A stretch of DNA of 38,358 bases from an uncultured Prevotellaceae bacterium (GCA_946625675.1 CAMOTI010000163.1:1-38358); one strand, 5' to 3'; positions 9,201-16,290 are shown, counted from the stretch's first letter. Notes: generated by a model not told the origin, from the letters alone. Made by a program: numbers and translations.

Positions 9201-9226
9201 GCCAGCATGAATAATGCTTTTTTCAT
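6209..9226 (-). CDS. Outer-membrane beta-barrel protein (OMP_b-brl_3 / TonB-receptor-like)
   Basis: The ATG at 9226 starts a good signal peptide (MKKALFMLAVFVSTALTISL, then RAQ), giving 1005 aa; an in-frame ATG at 9259 adds 11 residues without signal character and overlaps a hairpin. Domains in order: an extracytoplasmic beta domain (about 30-120), a plug-like segment with KGDTIVYNADAFNLPEGS, LIRQLDGVELKDDGRILVNG and LLLNGKDFF (about 150-235), then a long barrel ending in an aromatic-rich strand (YIMLHVTYKFQKI). The plug wording is typical of the outer-membrane beta-barrel family related to TonB-dependent receptors. It sits 52 bp after the M56 protease gene and before the GLPGLI genes, which suggests it is a regulated output of the BlaI/M56 pair. 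Ligand unknown. Confidence 0.88.
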   Translation of the reverse strand: MKKALFMLAVFVSTALTISLRAQDNPKEERKIALWGHVRDNVTRIGIDNTFITLMTSDSTVVDTTRVFGMGQWDGGTKYDVGYRFQVPARPQKYIIRAEHPEYETLDINFEVKRVARNTFFDAPWHLMKKKPTQAELMERMLDEVTIRATKVKMVYKGDTIVYNADAFNLPEGSMLDALIRQLDGVELKDDGRILVNGEQIDELLLNGKDFFKDNKTVLLDNLPSYTVKNVMVHHKSTDRSEWLGRDDEKKLYVMDVVLKREYAQGWIANVELAGGTPFGERDAEGNRFDERYLARLFALRYTDNSRFTAFFNTNNVNESRRPGSNGEWSPSNQPQGERSTRNAGLDLLIDEKDKRWKENVTIDFSWSKTRDVTLTSTEQFFASSSSTYSRMLNNSLSHDNRFGIRNRFELKQPFWLGAELRFGYFDNDSHGGSRYANMLTNPEYFGTAKKVLDEAFSASLNPDLQAALVNKSHMKSKNDGNGINSSMSIDLTHKLPTGDQIGFELLGSLNNHHSYSYDSQAVDYYRTGQPRTLSNRHTHSPNNSSTFTIGPFYDITWLNGWSLRTVYGYNRAYYHQTRDDYRLDRLPYWEDDTWHQFGTLPSSRDSLLLAMDANNSYDRRKTNEKHVISFQTKYTKDEDGKYQYFRIQAPINFLNERLDYRSEAVNTELQQKKFTFTPSVYAYLAWNNWERYVSFDYSLSMTMPDLYNMVDIRNDANPLSIRLGNPHLKMRTDHRMQTSFTRSWKQHNTTFNIGGGLRFFLNQVSQGYSYNTQTGVYTYQPQNVDGNWQTYFFSSFGIQPDKEKRLTLNNYIHGDYTRNVDYAMATNALTSEMPEVKTSLSHVNNWYLEDRLTLNYRYNDLYLGAQLYGQYRHANNKEHTIEEINAVDFSYGINGGYVFKYQSCPAWLKNLNINTDVKMYSRRGYGERSLNSDDLVWNASVSRPFCKGKILVNLEAFDILHQLSNTQIVINGQGRTETIRNTLPRYIMLHVTYKFQKIPKNREK

Positions 9227-9241
9227 GTTGTCTTGATTTTT

Positions 9242-9272
9242 GCCAGTTGACAAGGACACCCTGTCAACTGGC
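9242..9272 (-). other. Perfect hairpin between the sensor and barrel genes
   Basis: GCCAGTTGACA at 9242-9252 and TGTCAACTGGC at 9262-9272 form an 11-bp perfect stem with a 9-nt loop. It lies entirely in the 52-bp gap between the M56 stop and the barrel start. The transcript continues AAAAATC with no U-tract, so a processing, stability or translation-control element is more likely than a terminator. Confidence 0.7.
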
Positions 9273-9278
9273 TGGTTT

Positions 9279-10988
9279 TCACTTTATGCCGTCAGCCGCA
9301 GTGAGGCAAAGACGGAATCTTTCGGGGAGTTCCGAATGTCGTCTGTACACATGACGTTCAATCACCCCGTTTTCTCTCGGAATGACGAGGGTCATGGAGT
9401 CTTTTGTATGCCATTCGATATCCTCATAGCGGTCGCCCACAAAAACTCTGTCGTCGGACTCGAAACGGATATCGCCACACCAGCCGCCTGCGCTGCACCA
9501 ATAGCTTTTCGGGTCGCTGAAGATGGTGAACCGGCTGTAAATGCCATTGCTGACAGTGAGGTAATGTTCCTGGTATGGTATGGTGTCGGGGTCTTCTTTC
9601 CATACTCCGCAGAGCATCCGGCTCTTGTCCTTTTCAGCATCCGACAATGCCTTGAGAATCCGTATCACCCCGCTGTCCGGCGCGGTGCGGTGCCATTTCT
9701 CTGTGATGTTCGGACCCGATTGCATGGCGGTCATTTCGGGGGTACGTGTCCACTCGTAAAGATAAGTGTCGGTGTCCAGCATGGTATAGTTCATCTGGTC
9801 GCCTTTATAGTCGTAGAACTTGCCGTTGCGGAACGTGACTGGCTCACCACTGAAATTGAAGTTCATGTTCACTCCGTTGTACCGGCTGTACCAGCTGAAG
9901 TTCATCATCATACCGTTCCCGAAATACTGATTGTTCTTCAGAAATGGCGTCTCTTCGTAGGGTGAGCCCGTGTTTTTTGCCCATTCTATCTCCCAGCAGC
10001 CTTCAAGCGGTGTTTTCTCCGGTTTTGTATGGAACGTGGCGAACGCGGTGGCCGCCATGAATAATACGATGAGCACAAACGATGCCGCTGTTCTTAACGT
10101 GGCAAAGCGTGATGGCTTCCAGCGGTTCATAAACAGGATTCGACGCTTGATGACCGAACTGCCGAAGGCAGGCATAATCTGCACCCAGCTGCTGTTTTTC
10201 AGACACATCCTCAGCAGGTTCATCTGATATTGCTCGCGGTCGCGTCCGCTGTCCATCACGTCCTGATCCACTTCCATCTCCTGCTGCAGTTTGTGCTCAT
10301 GGCTGAAGAGCCATACGAAAGGATTGAACCACAGGACGGACTGCAGCAGCTGCATGAGGCAGAGCTTGCGGTAATGGTGGTGGGCCAAATGGCGGCTTTC
10401 GTGGAGGAACACGTCGTCGCGGACGCTACCGTCGATTTTCATAGGCATGAATATGCTGTTGCCGAACGAGAACGCCGCTGGCACGTCCGTGTCGTACACT
10501 CTTACGCCTTTTTCCATGTCCATGTGGGTGCTGCGCTGGCGGATGCGCACCAACCATAGCATCTGCACGATGAAAAACAGCAGCATGACTGCCACACCGG
10601 CGTAGAAGACAGTACGGATTAATGGGAATGCCTCACTGGCGAAGACGTTGGTGCTGAAAAAGGGCTTTGCCTCCGATCTTGATGCCGACGGTTTTGTGGC
10701 TTGGTGGTAGATGACGGGCAGCTGCTTGCTGGTTTCAGCCTTCTTTTCTGCTCCGTCAGCATGAGCGCCGGCTACGGATTCTTCTGACTCCGTCCATACG
10801 GCTTCACGCTCCACGTATCTCACCGGCTGCATGAAGGTGGCAAGCAGTGTCACTGACACGGCAGCCACGATATACCATTGGCTCGTGCGTGGATGGCAGC
10901 GCATACGGATCAGCAGGCGGTAGACTCCATACAGAAGACCTGCCAGCAGGATTCCTGTCAGCGGATATATGCCAAATTCTATACTCAT
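9279..10988 (-). CDS. M56 (BlaR1-like) membrane metalloprotease with tandem lipocalin-like C-terminal repeats
   Basis: This 569-aa protein has membrane segments near residues 8-26, 38-54, 124-147 and 302-319. The zinc site is intact: HESRH at 196-200 inside FLHESRHLAHHHY, with a downstream glutamate in QQEMEVDQDVM (about 235-245). M56 proteases sense envelope signals and relieve repression by cleaving the partner BlaI. After the last membrane segment this copy carries about 245 exported residues, not the usual penicillin-binding domain. They read as two related lipocalin-like units (LEGCWEIEWAKN from 328; LCGVWKEDPDT in the second half), each ending in a W-H-[RT]-type strand. The start ATG overlaps the stop of the BlaI-like gene by 4 bp, so the two are translationally coupled. 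The signal sensed is unknown. Confidence 0.88.
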   Translation of the reverse strand: MSIEFGIYPLTGILLAGLLYGVYRLLIRMRCHPRTSQWYIVAAVSVTLLATFMQPVRYVEREAVWTESEESVAGAHADGAEKKAETSKQLPVIYHQATKPSASRSEAKPFFSTNVFASEAFPLIRTVFYAGVAVMLLFFIVQMLWLVRIRQRSTHMDMEKGVRVYDTDVPAAFSFGNSIFMPMKIDGSVRDDVFLHESRHLAHHHYRKLCLMQLLQSVLWFNPFVWLFSHEHKLQQEMEVDQDVMDSGRDREQYQMNLLRMCLKNSSWVQIMPAFGSSVIKRRILFMNRWKPSRFATLRTAASFVLIVLFMAATAFATFHTKPEKTPLEGCWEIEWAKNTGSPYEETPFLKNNQYFGNGMMMNFSWYSRYNGVNMNFNFSGEPVTFRNGKFYDYKGDQMNYTMLDTDTYLYEWTRTPEMTAMQSGPNITEKWHRTAPDSGVIRILKALSDAEKDKSRMLCGVWKEDPDTIPYQEHYLTVSNGIYSRFTIFSDPKSYWCSAGGWCGDIRFESDDRVFVGDRYEDIEWHTKDSMTLVIPRENGVIERHVYRRHSELPERFRLCLTAADGIK

Positions 10989-11362
10989 TTTTTCCCTTCT
11001 TTAATGATGTTCACGATTTCATCGATTTCTTCCTGCGACAGGTTTTCTTCCTGGGCAAAGAAAGAGACGAGACGGGCGAACGAGCCGCCGAAGAAGGCTT
11101 TCGTGGTGTCCTTGATGGAGAACCGTGCATATTCTTCCCTGCTGACCAAGGCGTGGAAAATCAGTTTGCGTCCCTGATGGAACGACTCCACGAATCCTTT
11201 CTTCTCCAGAATCTGAAGAAATGTGGCCACGGTGTTATAAGCCGGTTTCGGGTCGGGAAACTTCTCGGTGATATCTTTTCCGAATCCCTTGTTGTCGGGG
11301 AGTTGCCACAGGCATTCCATCACCTGCAGCTCCGAGTTGGTCAGTTTTTGTTTTGCTTTCAT
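10985..11362 (-). CDS. BlaI/MecI family transcriptional repressor
   Basis: This 125-aa protein has a winged-helix N-terminal half (LTNSELQVMECLWQL, then YNTVATFLQILEKKGFV and a basic wing HQGRKLIFHALV). The C-terminal helical half (about 76-125) would form the dimer and carry the cleavage region. Length and order match BlaI/MecI. Family members hold their own operon off as dimers and are inactivated when the partner M56 protease is triggered. It is the first gene of the locus, overlaps the protease gene by 4 bp, and its promoter contains an inverted repeat well placed to be its operator. It is preceded by ACAGGAGATAAGCCT, one of the few Shine-Dalgarno-like leaders in the window. Confidence 0.92.
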   Translation of the reverse strand: MKAKQKLTNSELQVMECLWQLPDNKGFGKDITEKFPDPKPAYNTVATFLQILEKKGFVESFHQGRKLIFHALVSREEYARFSIKDTTKAFFGGSFARLVSFFAQEENLSQEEIDEIVNIIKEGKK

Positions 11363-11417
11363 AGGCTTATCTCCTGTTTTTAATGGTGATTCCGTGCTTT
11401 TGCGGATGATAACATTG

Positions 11418-11449
11418 CAAAATTACAACGAAATTTTTAGTTGAACAAA
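11418..11449 (-). promoter_or_regulatory. Promoter of the BlaI-M56 operon with an embedded operator
   Basis: On the minus strand TTTG (11446-11449), 20 nt, then TAATTTTG (11418-11425) match the Bacteroidota -33/-7 consensus. The spacer holds AACTAAAAATTTCGTT (11427-11442), a 16-bp dyad with imperfect 6-bp arms. A repressor bound there would cover both promoter elements. Confidence 0.8.
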
Positions 11450-11486
11450 TGTTTTTCATAATTTTTTTAGTAATCAATAATTTTTT

Positions 11487-11502
11487 AACTAATTTTTTAG
11501 TT
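11487..11502. promoter_or_regulatory. Second candidate BlaI operator (perfect dyad)
   Basis: AACTAATTTTTTAGTT has perfect 6-bp arms and a 4-bp spacer. It matches the promoter-embedded site at 14 of 16 positions and lies exactly 60 bp from it. The assignment rests on this similarity and the neighbouring repressor gene. Confidence 0.6.
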
Positions 11503-11580
11503 GTTTTGGCTTGTGGTTGGTGGATAAAGCAGTTTTTAGCTTTTTTTACGGCAAAGTTCTTTTGAGCACGGACAATTCAC

Positions 11581-11622
11581 AAAAAAAACGCATACAGAGA
11601 ATAGTCCGTATGCGTTTTTTTT
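11581..11622. terminator. Bidirectional intrinsic terminator
   Basis: A run of A, then CGCATAC (11589-11595), a 12-nt loop and GTATGCG (11608-11614), then a run of T. Including the A/T flanks the stem is 15 bp and symmetrical. It serves the 754-aa gene ending at 11679 on the minus strand. Confidence 0.9.
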
Positions 11623-11678
11623 CTTTTATGAAACCGAAAAAAGTTGAGCGAATGCAATGGCGGGGGATGGCATGACAG

Positions 11679-13943
11679 CTACAGGTTGAGCAGCTTTGTC
11701 ACGTCGGCGGGGTTCAGTGCCCATTCATAGGTGTATGACTCGTCCGCGGTGTCGGCGGTTTCCACGATGGCCAGTCCTTGTGCTTCGGCTTTTAGGGTGA
11801 GCAGCTCGCCGATGCTGACTTTTCCGTTGAGCCGCCTCAACAGCGCATCGACGGACTGAGTGCTCAGACTGTGCAGGTTTTGTCCGGAGAACGGCATCTC
11901 CAGCCAGATAATCTCGCGCTTTCTCACGTCGAGCACGCCGAACACAAGACCTTTGGAGAGGTTGCCCTCGCTGATGCGTACCATATGTTGGACGCACGAC
12001 GGGTCGTAGGCCACGCCGTCTGCCTCCGACAGCTTCATCTCATAGGCGGAGTCCATCCAGCCTACTACAAGGTTGGGCGACAGAGCTCCCTGAGAGTAGG
12101 CATTGCAGGTGAAGGTCACGTAACGGGCATGGGCAGCTTCCAGCTCGGGCAGCGACAACTCGATATACTCGGCCGTGCCCACCAGCTCGGGTATCGAGCG
12201 GATGTCGCCGGAATGCTTGGCGCCATGGCAGGTGAGATTATAGTATGCACATTCCTCTTCGGAGCCGTTTTCCATGCCTATCCGCGCACTCAAGTCCATG
12301 TCGAGGTGCTGAGCATGAAGTCCTTTGCCCCATTGCATAAACAGGCGTACAGCATCGCCCTCGACGGGGAAGCGTGTGCCCATCAGGGCGCACGACGTGT
12401 CCTGGATGGTGGTGGAGCGGTCGCCCACGCTGACTGGGATGTTGTGCAGTGACGGTTCGATATAGATGGTCTTGGAGGTGGTGGACTGGTTGGCGAATCG
12501 ACGTGACATGGACGTGCGATAGATGTCGAGCACGGCATCTTTCATCGATTCCAATTCATCAGGAGAATACAGTGCTACAAGTTTGTTGGGACCTAAAAGG
12601 TGGGTCAACCCTGTCAGTGGGCGGGCCAGACGTTCTGCGTGTGGGTCGAAATAGCTTTCGGCGGCATTGCCGAGCGACAGCAGCAGACGGGCCGGCATGA
12701 GGTCGGACACTTCATTGAAAGCTGCTGTCACTTTGTCCTTCCCGAATCGCAGCATCGTGGAAAACAGACACCGGGCGAAGAGGCCGGGCCGCTGCTTGAG
12801 CAATGTCAGCATTGTGTCTGCATCGTTGGAGGTGCGGGACTTGTCGATCTTTCCTTGGAAGGTGGGGTAGTCGTCGTGGTAAAACACGTCAAGCAGCGCG
12901 GCCAGATTCTCAAAACCTCTCTTGCGGGAATATTCTCCCAGACGGAGTGCACGGATCATCCTCACCCACATACCGCGTTTCGGATTCATATTTTCAGCGG
13001 CTTGTGCAGCACTCATCGGAAGATGGTTCAGCCACCGGGCCACACGCTGGCAGCTCTTTCGGTCGTATTTCAGTTTCAGACGCTTCTTCATCGCGACTGA
13101 TGCTTCAGCCCCCTTGTCCAGCGGACTCCATAGATGATAATAAAGCCGACGGGCATTCTGGACGAAAGTCTTGGGCTCAATAATCTGTACGTATCCGGTC
13201 TTTTCGTACCATAGGTAGCGTAGCACGTCGGTGGGTGTCTTCATGAGTCCCTGTGCTGCTTCCTCATTGTCTGTCCTTATCAGGTGGCGGATCACGATCA
13301 TCAAGTTCTCCTTCATCTGGATTTTGACGTCGGACGGGATCGGGTATTCCATAAGCAGTTGCTCAAGGGAGAGTCTCTGCGTCGCGTCGAGTGGGGTGGA
13401 AGAGGCGAGGAGCGAATGAAACACCTGCTGGAGGTCGTCGCGGGTGAACAGCCTCAGCTCTTTCTTCTTGCTTCCCTGGCCTTCATACACGTAGTTGGCG
13501 GTTTGGAACGGTGTGCCGCAGAACGGACAGCCGTTATATCGCTCGAGCGGGAAGGTGCCCTCAGGGATAAGGTGGCCGCAGGGCAGGGTGGTGCCTTTGA
13601 TTCCGGAATCCTTGTCAAGCAGGTTGGCAAACATGGTGATGAAATGGTCAGCGATGGTCTCGCCAGTCGGCACATTCCATCCTTTCACCAGCGGAGCCCA
13701 GTTCAATTCCACACCCATGATCTCTTTGATGCAGTCAACGATTTCTGCCAGACGCTCAGCGGGCACTGAATTCAAGGCATGCAGCAGATCCTCGTTCACG
13801 CTGAATCCTTTCTCGCTCAGCCTGGCCACGAAAGCCATCACCGGCACTGTGGGTGTCGACGCCATATCGATTGCCTCGCGCTCGATGTCGAGAAATATTG
13901 CGCGGTAGCGGAGCGCAACCTGTGTCATTTGCTTGCTCTTCAT
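11679..13943 (-). CDS. Large protein with RING-like zinc cluster and TerD-like C-terminal region
   Basis: The 754-aa product has no signal peptide or membrane segment and is probably cytoplasmic. A compact cysteine/histidine cluster at about residues 122-142 reads LPCGHLIPEG followed by NGCPFCGTPF (C122, H124, C139, C142), a RING-like or zinc-ribbon site. The middle is helical and rich in Leu/Arg. From about residue 500 the sequence resembles tellurite-resistance TerD-type beta domains: RLFMQWGKG, HLDMDLSARIG (about 546-556), HSGD (577-580) and a Y-V-T-F-T strand. I believe it belongs to the family named MXAN_6230/SCO0854 RING domain proteins, from memory only. Ter-linked proteins are proposed to act in stress or phage defence; no ter genes are nearby. 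It is monocistronic, with its own terminator. Confidence 0.6.
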   Translation of the reverse strand: MKSKQMTQVALRYRAIFLDIEREAIDMASTPTVPVMAFVARLSEKGFSVNEDLLHALNSVPAERLAEIVDCIKEIMGVELNWAPLVKGWNVPTGETIADHFITMFANLLDKDSGIKGTTLPCGHLIPEGTFPLERYNGCPFCGTPFQTANYVYEGQGSKKKELRLFTRDDLQQVFHSLLASSTPLDATQRLSLEQLLMEYPIPSDVKIQMKENLMIVIRHLIRTDNEEAAQGLMKTPTDVLRYLWYEKTGYVQIIEPKTFVQNARRLYYHLWSPLDKGAEASVAMKKRLKLKYDRKSCQRVARWLNHLPMSAAQAAENMNPKRGMWVRMIRALRLGEYSRKRGFENLAALLDVFYHDDYPTFQGKIDKSRTSNDADTMLTLLKQRPGLFARCLFSTMLRFGKDKVTAAFNEVSDLMPARLLLSLGNAAESYFDPHAERLARPLTGLTHLLGPNKLVALYSPDELESMKDAVLDIYRTSMSRRFANQSTTSKTIYIEPSLHNIPVSVGDRSTTIQDTSCALMGTRFPVEGDAVRLFMQWGKGLHAQHLDMDLSARIGMENGSEEECAYYNLTCHGAKHSGDIRSIPELVGTAEYIELSLPELEAAHARYVTFTCNAYSQGALSPNLVVGWMDSAYEMKLSEADGVAYDPSCVQHMVRISEGNLSKGLVFGVLDVRKREIIWLEMPFSGQNLHSLSTQSVDALLRRLNGKVSIGELLTLKAEAQGLAIVETADTADESYTYEWALNPADVTKLLNL

Positions 13944-14001
13944 TTTTTTTCTGTTTTTTTGCGGCTTTCCAAGTATTTGTACAGGTAATAAAGTCTCAAT
14001 A

Positions 14002-14106
14002 AAAAAAAGACGGAAATTTCCTCCCTGTTCATCATATCGAACAAGCCGAAGCTTCTCCGATATAAAACTGTCAATGAAGTAAGGCAGGATTGGTCCGTCT
14101 TTTTTT
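14002..14106 (-). terminator. Long-armed structured terminator element
   Basis: AAAAAAAGACGGA (14002-14014) and TCCGTCTTTTTTT (14094-14106) are perfect 13-bp inverted arms enclosing 79 nt. The interior contains ATATCG/CGATAT arms around GAAGCTTC. Read from the DUF1460 gene it ends in TCCGTC followed by eight U, so it could terminate that transcript. Confidence 0.55.
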
Positions 14107-14129
14107 AGTCTTTTTTATAAAATATGGTC

Positions 14130-14987
14130 TTAGTTCGGCCGGTACACCCGGATGCCGAGATGGGATTTCTGCCCTTGTGAGTAGTTGTAGAAGGTCTTCT
14201 GGTCCATCACCACTTTCTTGTAAAGGCTGGAGGCATGCATCAGATGCAGCTTTCCGTTCTGCCAGAACACGATGCCCACGTGGCTGGTGTCGAGTCCGTC
14301 CTTGTTGGTGATGATACTGATGATGTCGCCGGTGTGCACGTCGGCTAATTCCTTGGGACTGCCGTTCAGCCGGGACTTCGGTATATAGCGGAACATACGG
14401 CCGTTGGTCTCCTGCTCCTGACTGCGGATCACAGGAATGAACTCCGGATGCAGTTTCAGCTGCTTGTAGTATTCTGGATGGGCGCTCATGTAGTTGATGT
14501 TCACAGTCTGGATGGCAGAGAATGGGGCACCGTCGCGAACCACCTGGCGCACCAGTCCCAGTTGCTCGTTGTCCTCTCCCCACCATGTGAAATAATGTAG
14601 TCTCGATGTGTAGTCGGTCATTTTACCGTTGCGAAAGCGGATTTTTGTGAGATTGCGGCAAAAGTCATCGAACGTGCGTTTGTTCTCCTTGTCGCAAAGA
14701 TACAGTGCGAATACGGTTTCGACGAAGGTGGTACAGTCCAGGCCGTGGACATTGACAATCAGATGCTCCTTATTACCTTCCTCCAGCGTATGGGCCACGT
14801 ATGGGATGCCGAGGAATTGCTTCCCGAAGTAAATCATGCGGTTCTCATTGCCGGCCTCAGTAGCTGCCTTGTGCAGAATCGACTCGATTTTCGCGCGGTC
14901 GGCCTGCGTACATTCCACTTCCTGGCTCCAGGCCGCAGCTGATGACAATAGGAACAAACTTGCCAATATATGTCTTAATAAATTCAT
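14130..14987 (-). CDS. DUF1460 family N-acetylmuramoyl-L-alanine amidase-like protein
   Basis: This 285-aa protein has a signal peptide (NLLRHILASLFLLSSAAAWS). It carries the DUF1460 hallmarks: HGLDCTTFVE with C85 as likely nucleophile, and DTSHVGIVFW with H236 as likely base. Family members have an NlpC/P60-like papain fold and are described as amidase- or peptidase-like enzymes acting on muropeptides. The long insert between Cys and His, containing YFTWWGEDN, is typical of the family. It lies 96 bp after the GH25 muramidase gene with no promoter between, so the two probably form a cell-wall degradation or recycling pair. The exact bond cleaved cannot be read from sequence. Confidence 0.88.
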   Translation of the reverse strand: MNLLRHILASLFLLSSAAAWSQEVECTQADRAKIESILHKAATEAGNENRMIYFGKQFLGIPYVAHTLEEGNKEHLIVNVHGLDCTTFVETVFALYLCDKENKRTFDDFCRNLTKIRFRNGKMTDYTSRLHYFTWWGEDNEQLGLVRQVVRDGAPFSAIQTVNINYMSAHPEYYKQLKLHPEFIPVIRSQEQETNGRMFRYIPKSRLNGSPKELADVHTGDIISIITNKDGLDTSHVGIVFWQNGKLHLMHASSLYKKVVMDQKTFYNYSQGQKSHLGIRVYRPN

Positions 14988-15047
14988 TCTATATACTTTC
15001 TGACTGAATTCAATGGATCCTAATTTACTTGAAGAATGAAGGCTTAA

Positions 15048-15075
15048 ACTTCAAATTTCAAACTTCAAATTTCAA
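15048..15075. repeat. Two perfect 14-bp repeats (two heptamers each)
   Basis: ACTTCAAATTTCAA occurs twice in tandem (15048-15061 and 15062-15075). It lies 8 bp beyond the stop codon of the GH25 gene. The same heptamers recur at 22762 and 24491. Confidence 0.85.
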
Positions 15076-15083
15076 AGAAATTT

Positions 15084-15962
15084 TTATCTCCGGTAGAGTA
15101 TGTCCTCGATGGTGTGACCGAACATGAAGCGGCTCATGTCTACACCGCCCTTGATGCCCTGCACGCGGCTCTTGTCGGTGAACTGCCACATGATATAGTC
15201 TTGGTCGTTGTTCAGCACGGGCTGGTTCGTCGTGTATGCGGCTATCCAGAATTTGTACTGATTCCAGTAGTAGCTTTGGAAATATTTGTTGTAGAAGTTG
15301 CGGCCGGTATAGATAATGGGCTTTGCCCCGTAGGCACGGGTCACCATCTCGCACAGGCGCTGAAGTCGGCTTACAAACAGGTCGTACGACACACCGTTCG
15401 TCAACTCCACGTCTATCACGGGGAGGATGTCCTGCTGCTGAGGGTCGATGTTGCGCATCATATTGCGGAACTGAAGCTCTGGATCCACGTGGGCACGGTA
15501 GAAGTGGTAGCTGCCCACTTTCAGACCGTAGCGATGGGCCTCTCGGATATTGAAATGGTAGCGGTCGTCAACAAAGTCGCTCGATTCTGTGGCTTTCATA
15601 ATCACGAACGTCACCTGAGGGTCGCGTGCCACTTCTGCCCAGTTGATATACCCTTGGTAGTGACTGATGTCGATGCCGGTCCTGCCTGGGCCGCTGGCTA
15701 CCACAACCCTCCGGTTGTTGAAAAGAGGGGGCTGCTGAAGGTCGGTGCCAGGACGGTCGGGGTTGGCTGTGTAGTTCGTGGGGGAAATCTCGGTGAACTC
15801 GACGGGCTCCGGCAGTTTCGACTTCTTGCTCTTCTTCTTTTTCTTGTCGTTCGTCTCGTAGCGGTTCTCAAAACGGGGATTGTATTGGGCAACGGCAATT
15901 GTACATATGCTCAGCAGCAAAACCAACGCAAGGATTATCTTAGGGCAATTACTGTTCATCAT
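15084..15962 (-). CDS. Secreted GH25 family muramidase (lysozyme)
   Basis: This 292-aa protein starts MMNSNCPKIILALVLLLSIC; the second ATG at 15959 is an equally good start. After the signal peptide comes a lysine-rich linker (about 40-50), then the GH25 barrel from residue 96. It has GIDISHYQG (catalytic-site D98), TFVIMKATE, SYHFYRAH and LPVIDVE (D184 and E186). GH25 enzymes cleave the beta-1,4 bond between MurNAc and GlcNAc. All expected acidic residues are present, so activity is likely. It has a near-consensus promoter at 16039-16070 and heads a two-gene unit with the DUF1460 protein. Confidence 0.92.
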   Translation of the reverse strand: MMNSNCPKIILALVLLLSICTIAVAQYNPRFENRYETNDKKKKKSKKSKLPEPVEFTEISPTNYTANPDRPGTDLQQPPLFNNRRVVVASGPGRTGIDISHYQGYINWAEVARDPQVTFVIMKATESSDFVDDRYHFNIREAHRYGLKVGSYHFYRAHVDPELQFRNMMRNIDPQQQDILPVIDVELTNGVSYDLFVSRLQRLCEMVTRAYGAKPIIYTGRNFYNKYFQSYYWNQYKFWIAAYTTNQPVLNNDQDYIMWQFTDKSRVQGIKGGVDMSRFMFGHTIEDILYRR

Positions 15963-16038
15963 TATTAATTAGGCTTGAATGGATGGGAGATGATAGGAAA
16001 AAGGAATGCGACATCATCTTTTTACCGCAATAGTTCAG

Positions 16039-16070
16039 CAAAGATACGATTATTATCGCTATTATCCAAA
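16039..16070 (-). promoter_or_regulatory. Promoter of the GH25-DUF1460 unit
   Basis: TTTG (16067-16070), 20 nt, then TATCTTTG (16039-16046) on the minus strand match the Bacteroidota consensus. Transcription would begin near 16032, giving a leader of about 70 nt. Confidence 0.75.
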
Positions 16071-16114
16071 AAAAAACTCCTTTCACACCTACTATTTACG
16101 ATTTATTTGCAAAT

Positions 16115-16156
16115 AAACAAGAAAGGAGGCACGCTTTTGCGGTCTCCTTCCTGTTT
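16115..16156 (-). terminator. Intrinsic terminator after the OmpA-like gene
   Basis: On the minus strand AAACAGGAAGGAG pairs with CTCCTTTCTTGTTT, with one bulge, around an inner CGC-AAAA-GCG hairpin. The 3' arm is U-rich. It lies 135 bp beyond the stop at 16291. Confidence 0.65.
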
Positions 16157-16248
16157 GTTGTGACGGGATTTGTTTATTTCGTTTCTGACTAAGATAGATG
16201 AGAAATAATTGACTCATTTTTGCTTGGCAAGTCTGTCAACTAACTATT

Positions 16249-16285
16249 GTCTCGTCTTCTTGCCTTCTCGTCTTCTCGTCTTCTT
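16249..16285. repeat. Tandem octamer repeat (GTCTTCTC)n after the OmpA-like gene
   Basis: About four units of the 8-bp repeat, with a CCTTCTCG variant, end 6 bp from the stop codon at 16291. The left flank CTGTCAACTAACTATTGTC resembles the flank of the copy at 3516. Confidence 0.8.
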
Positions 16286-16290
16286 AAATA

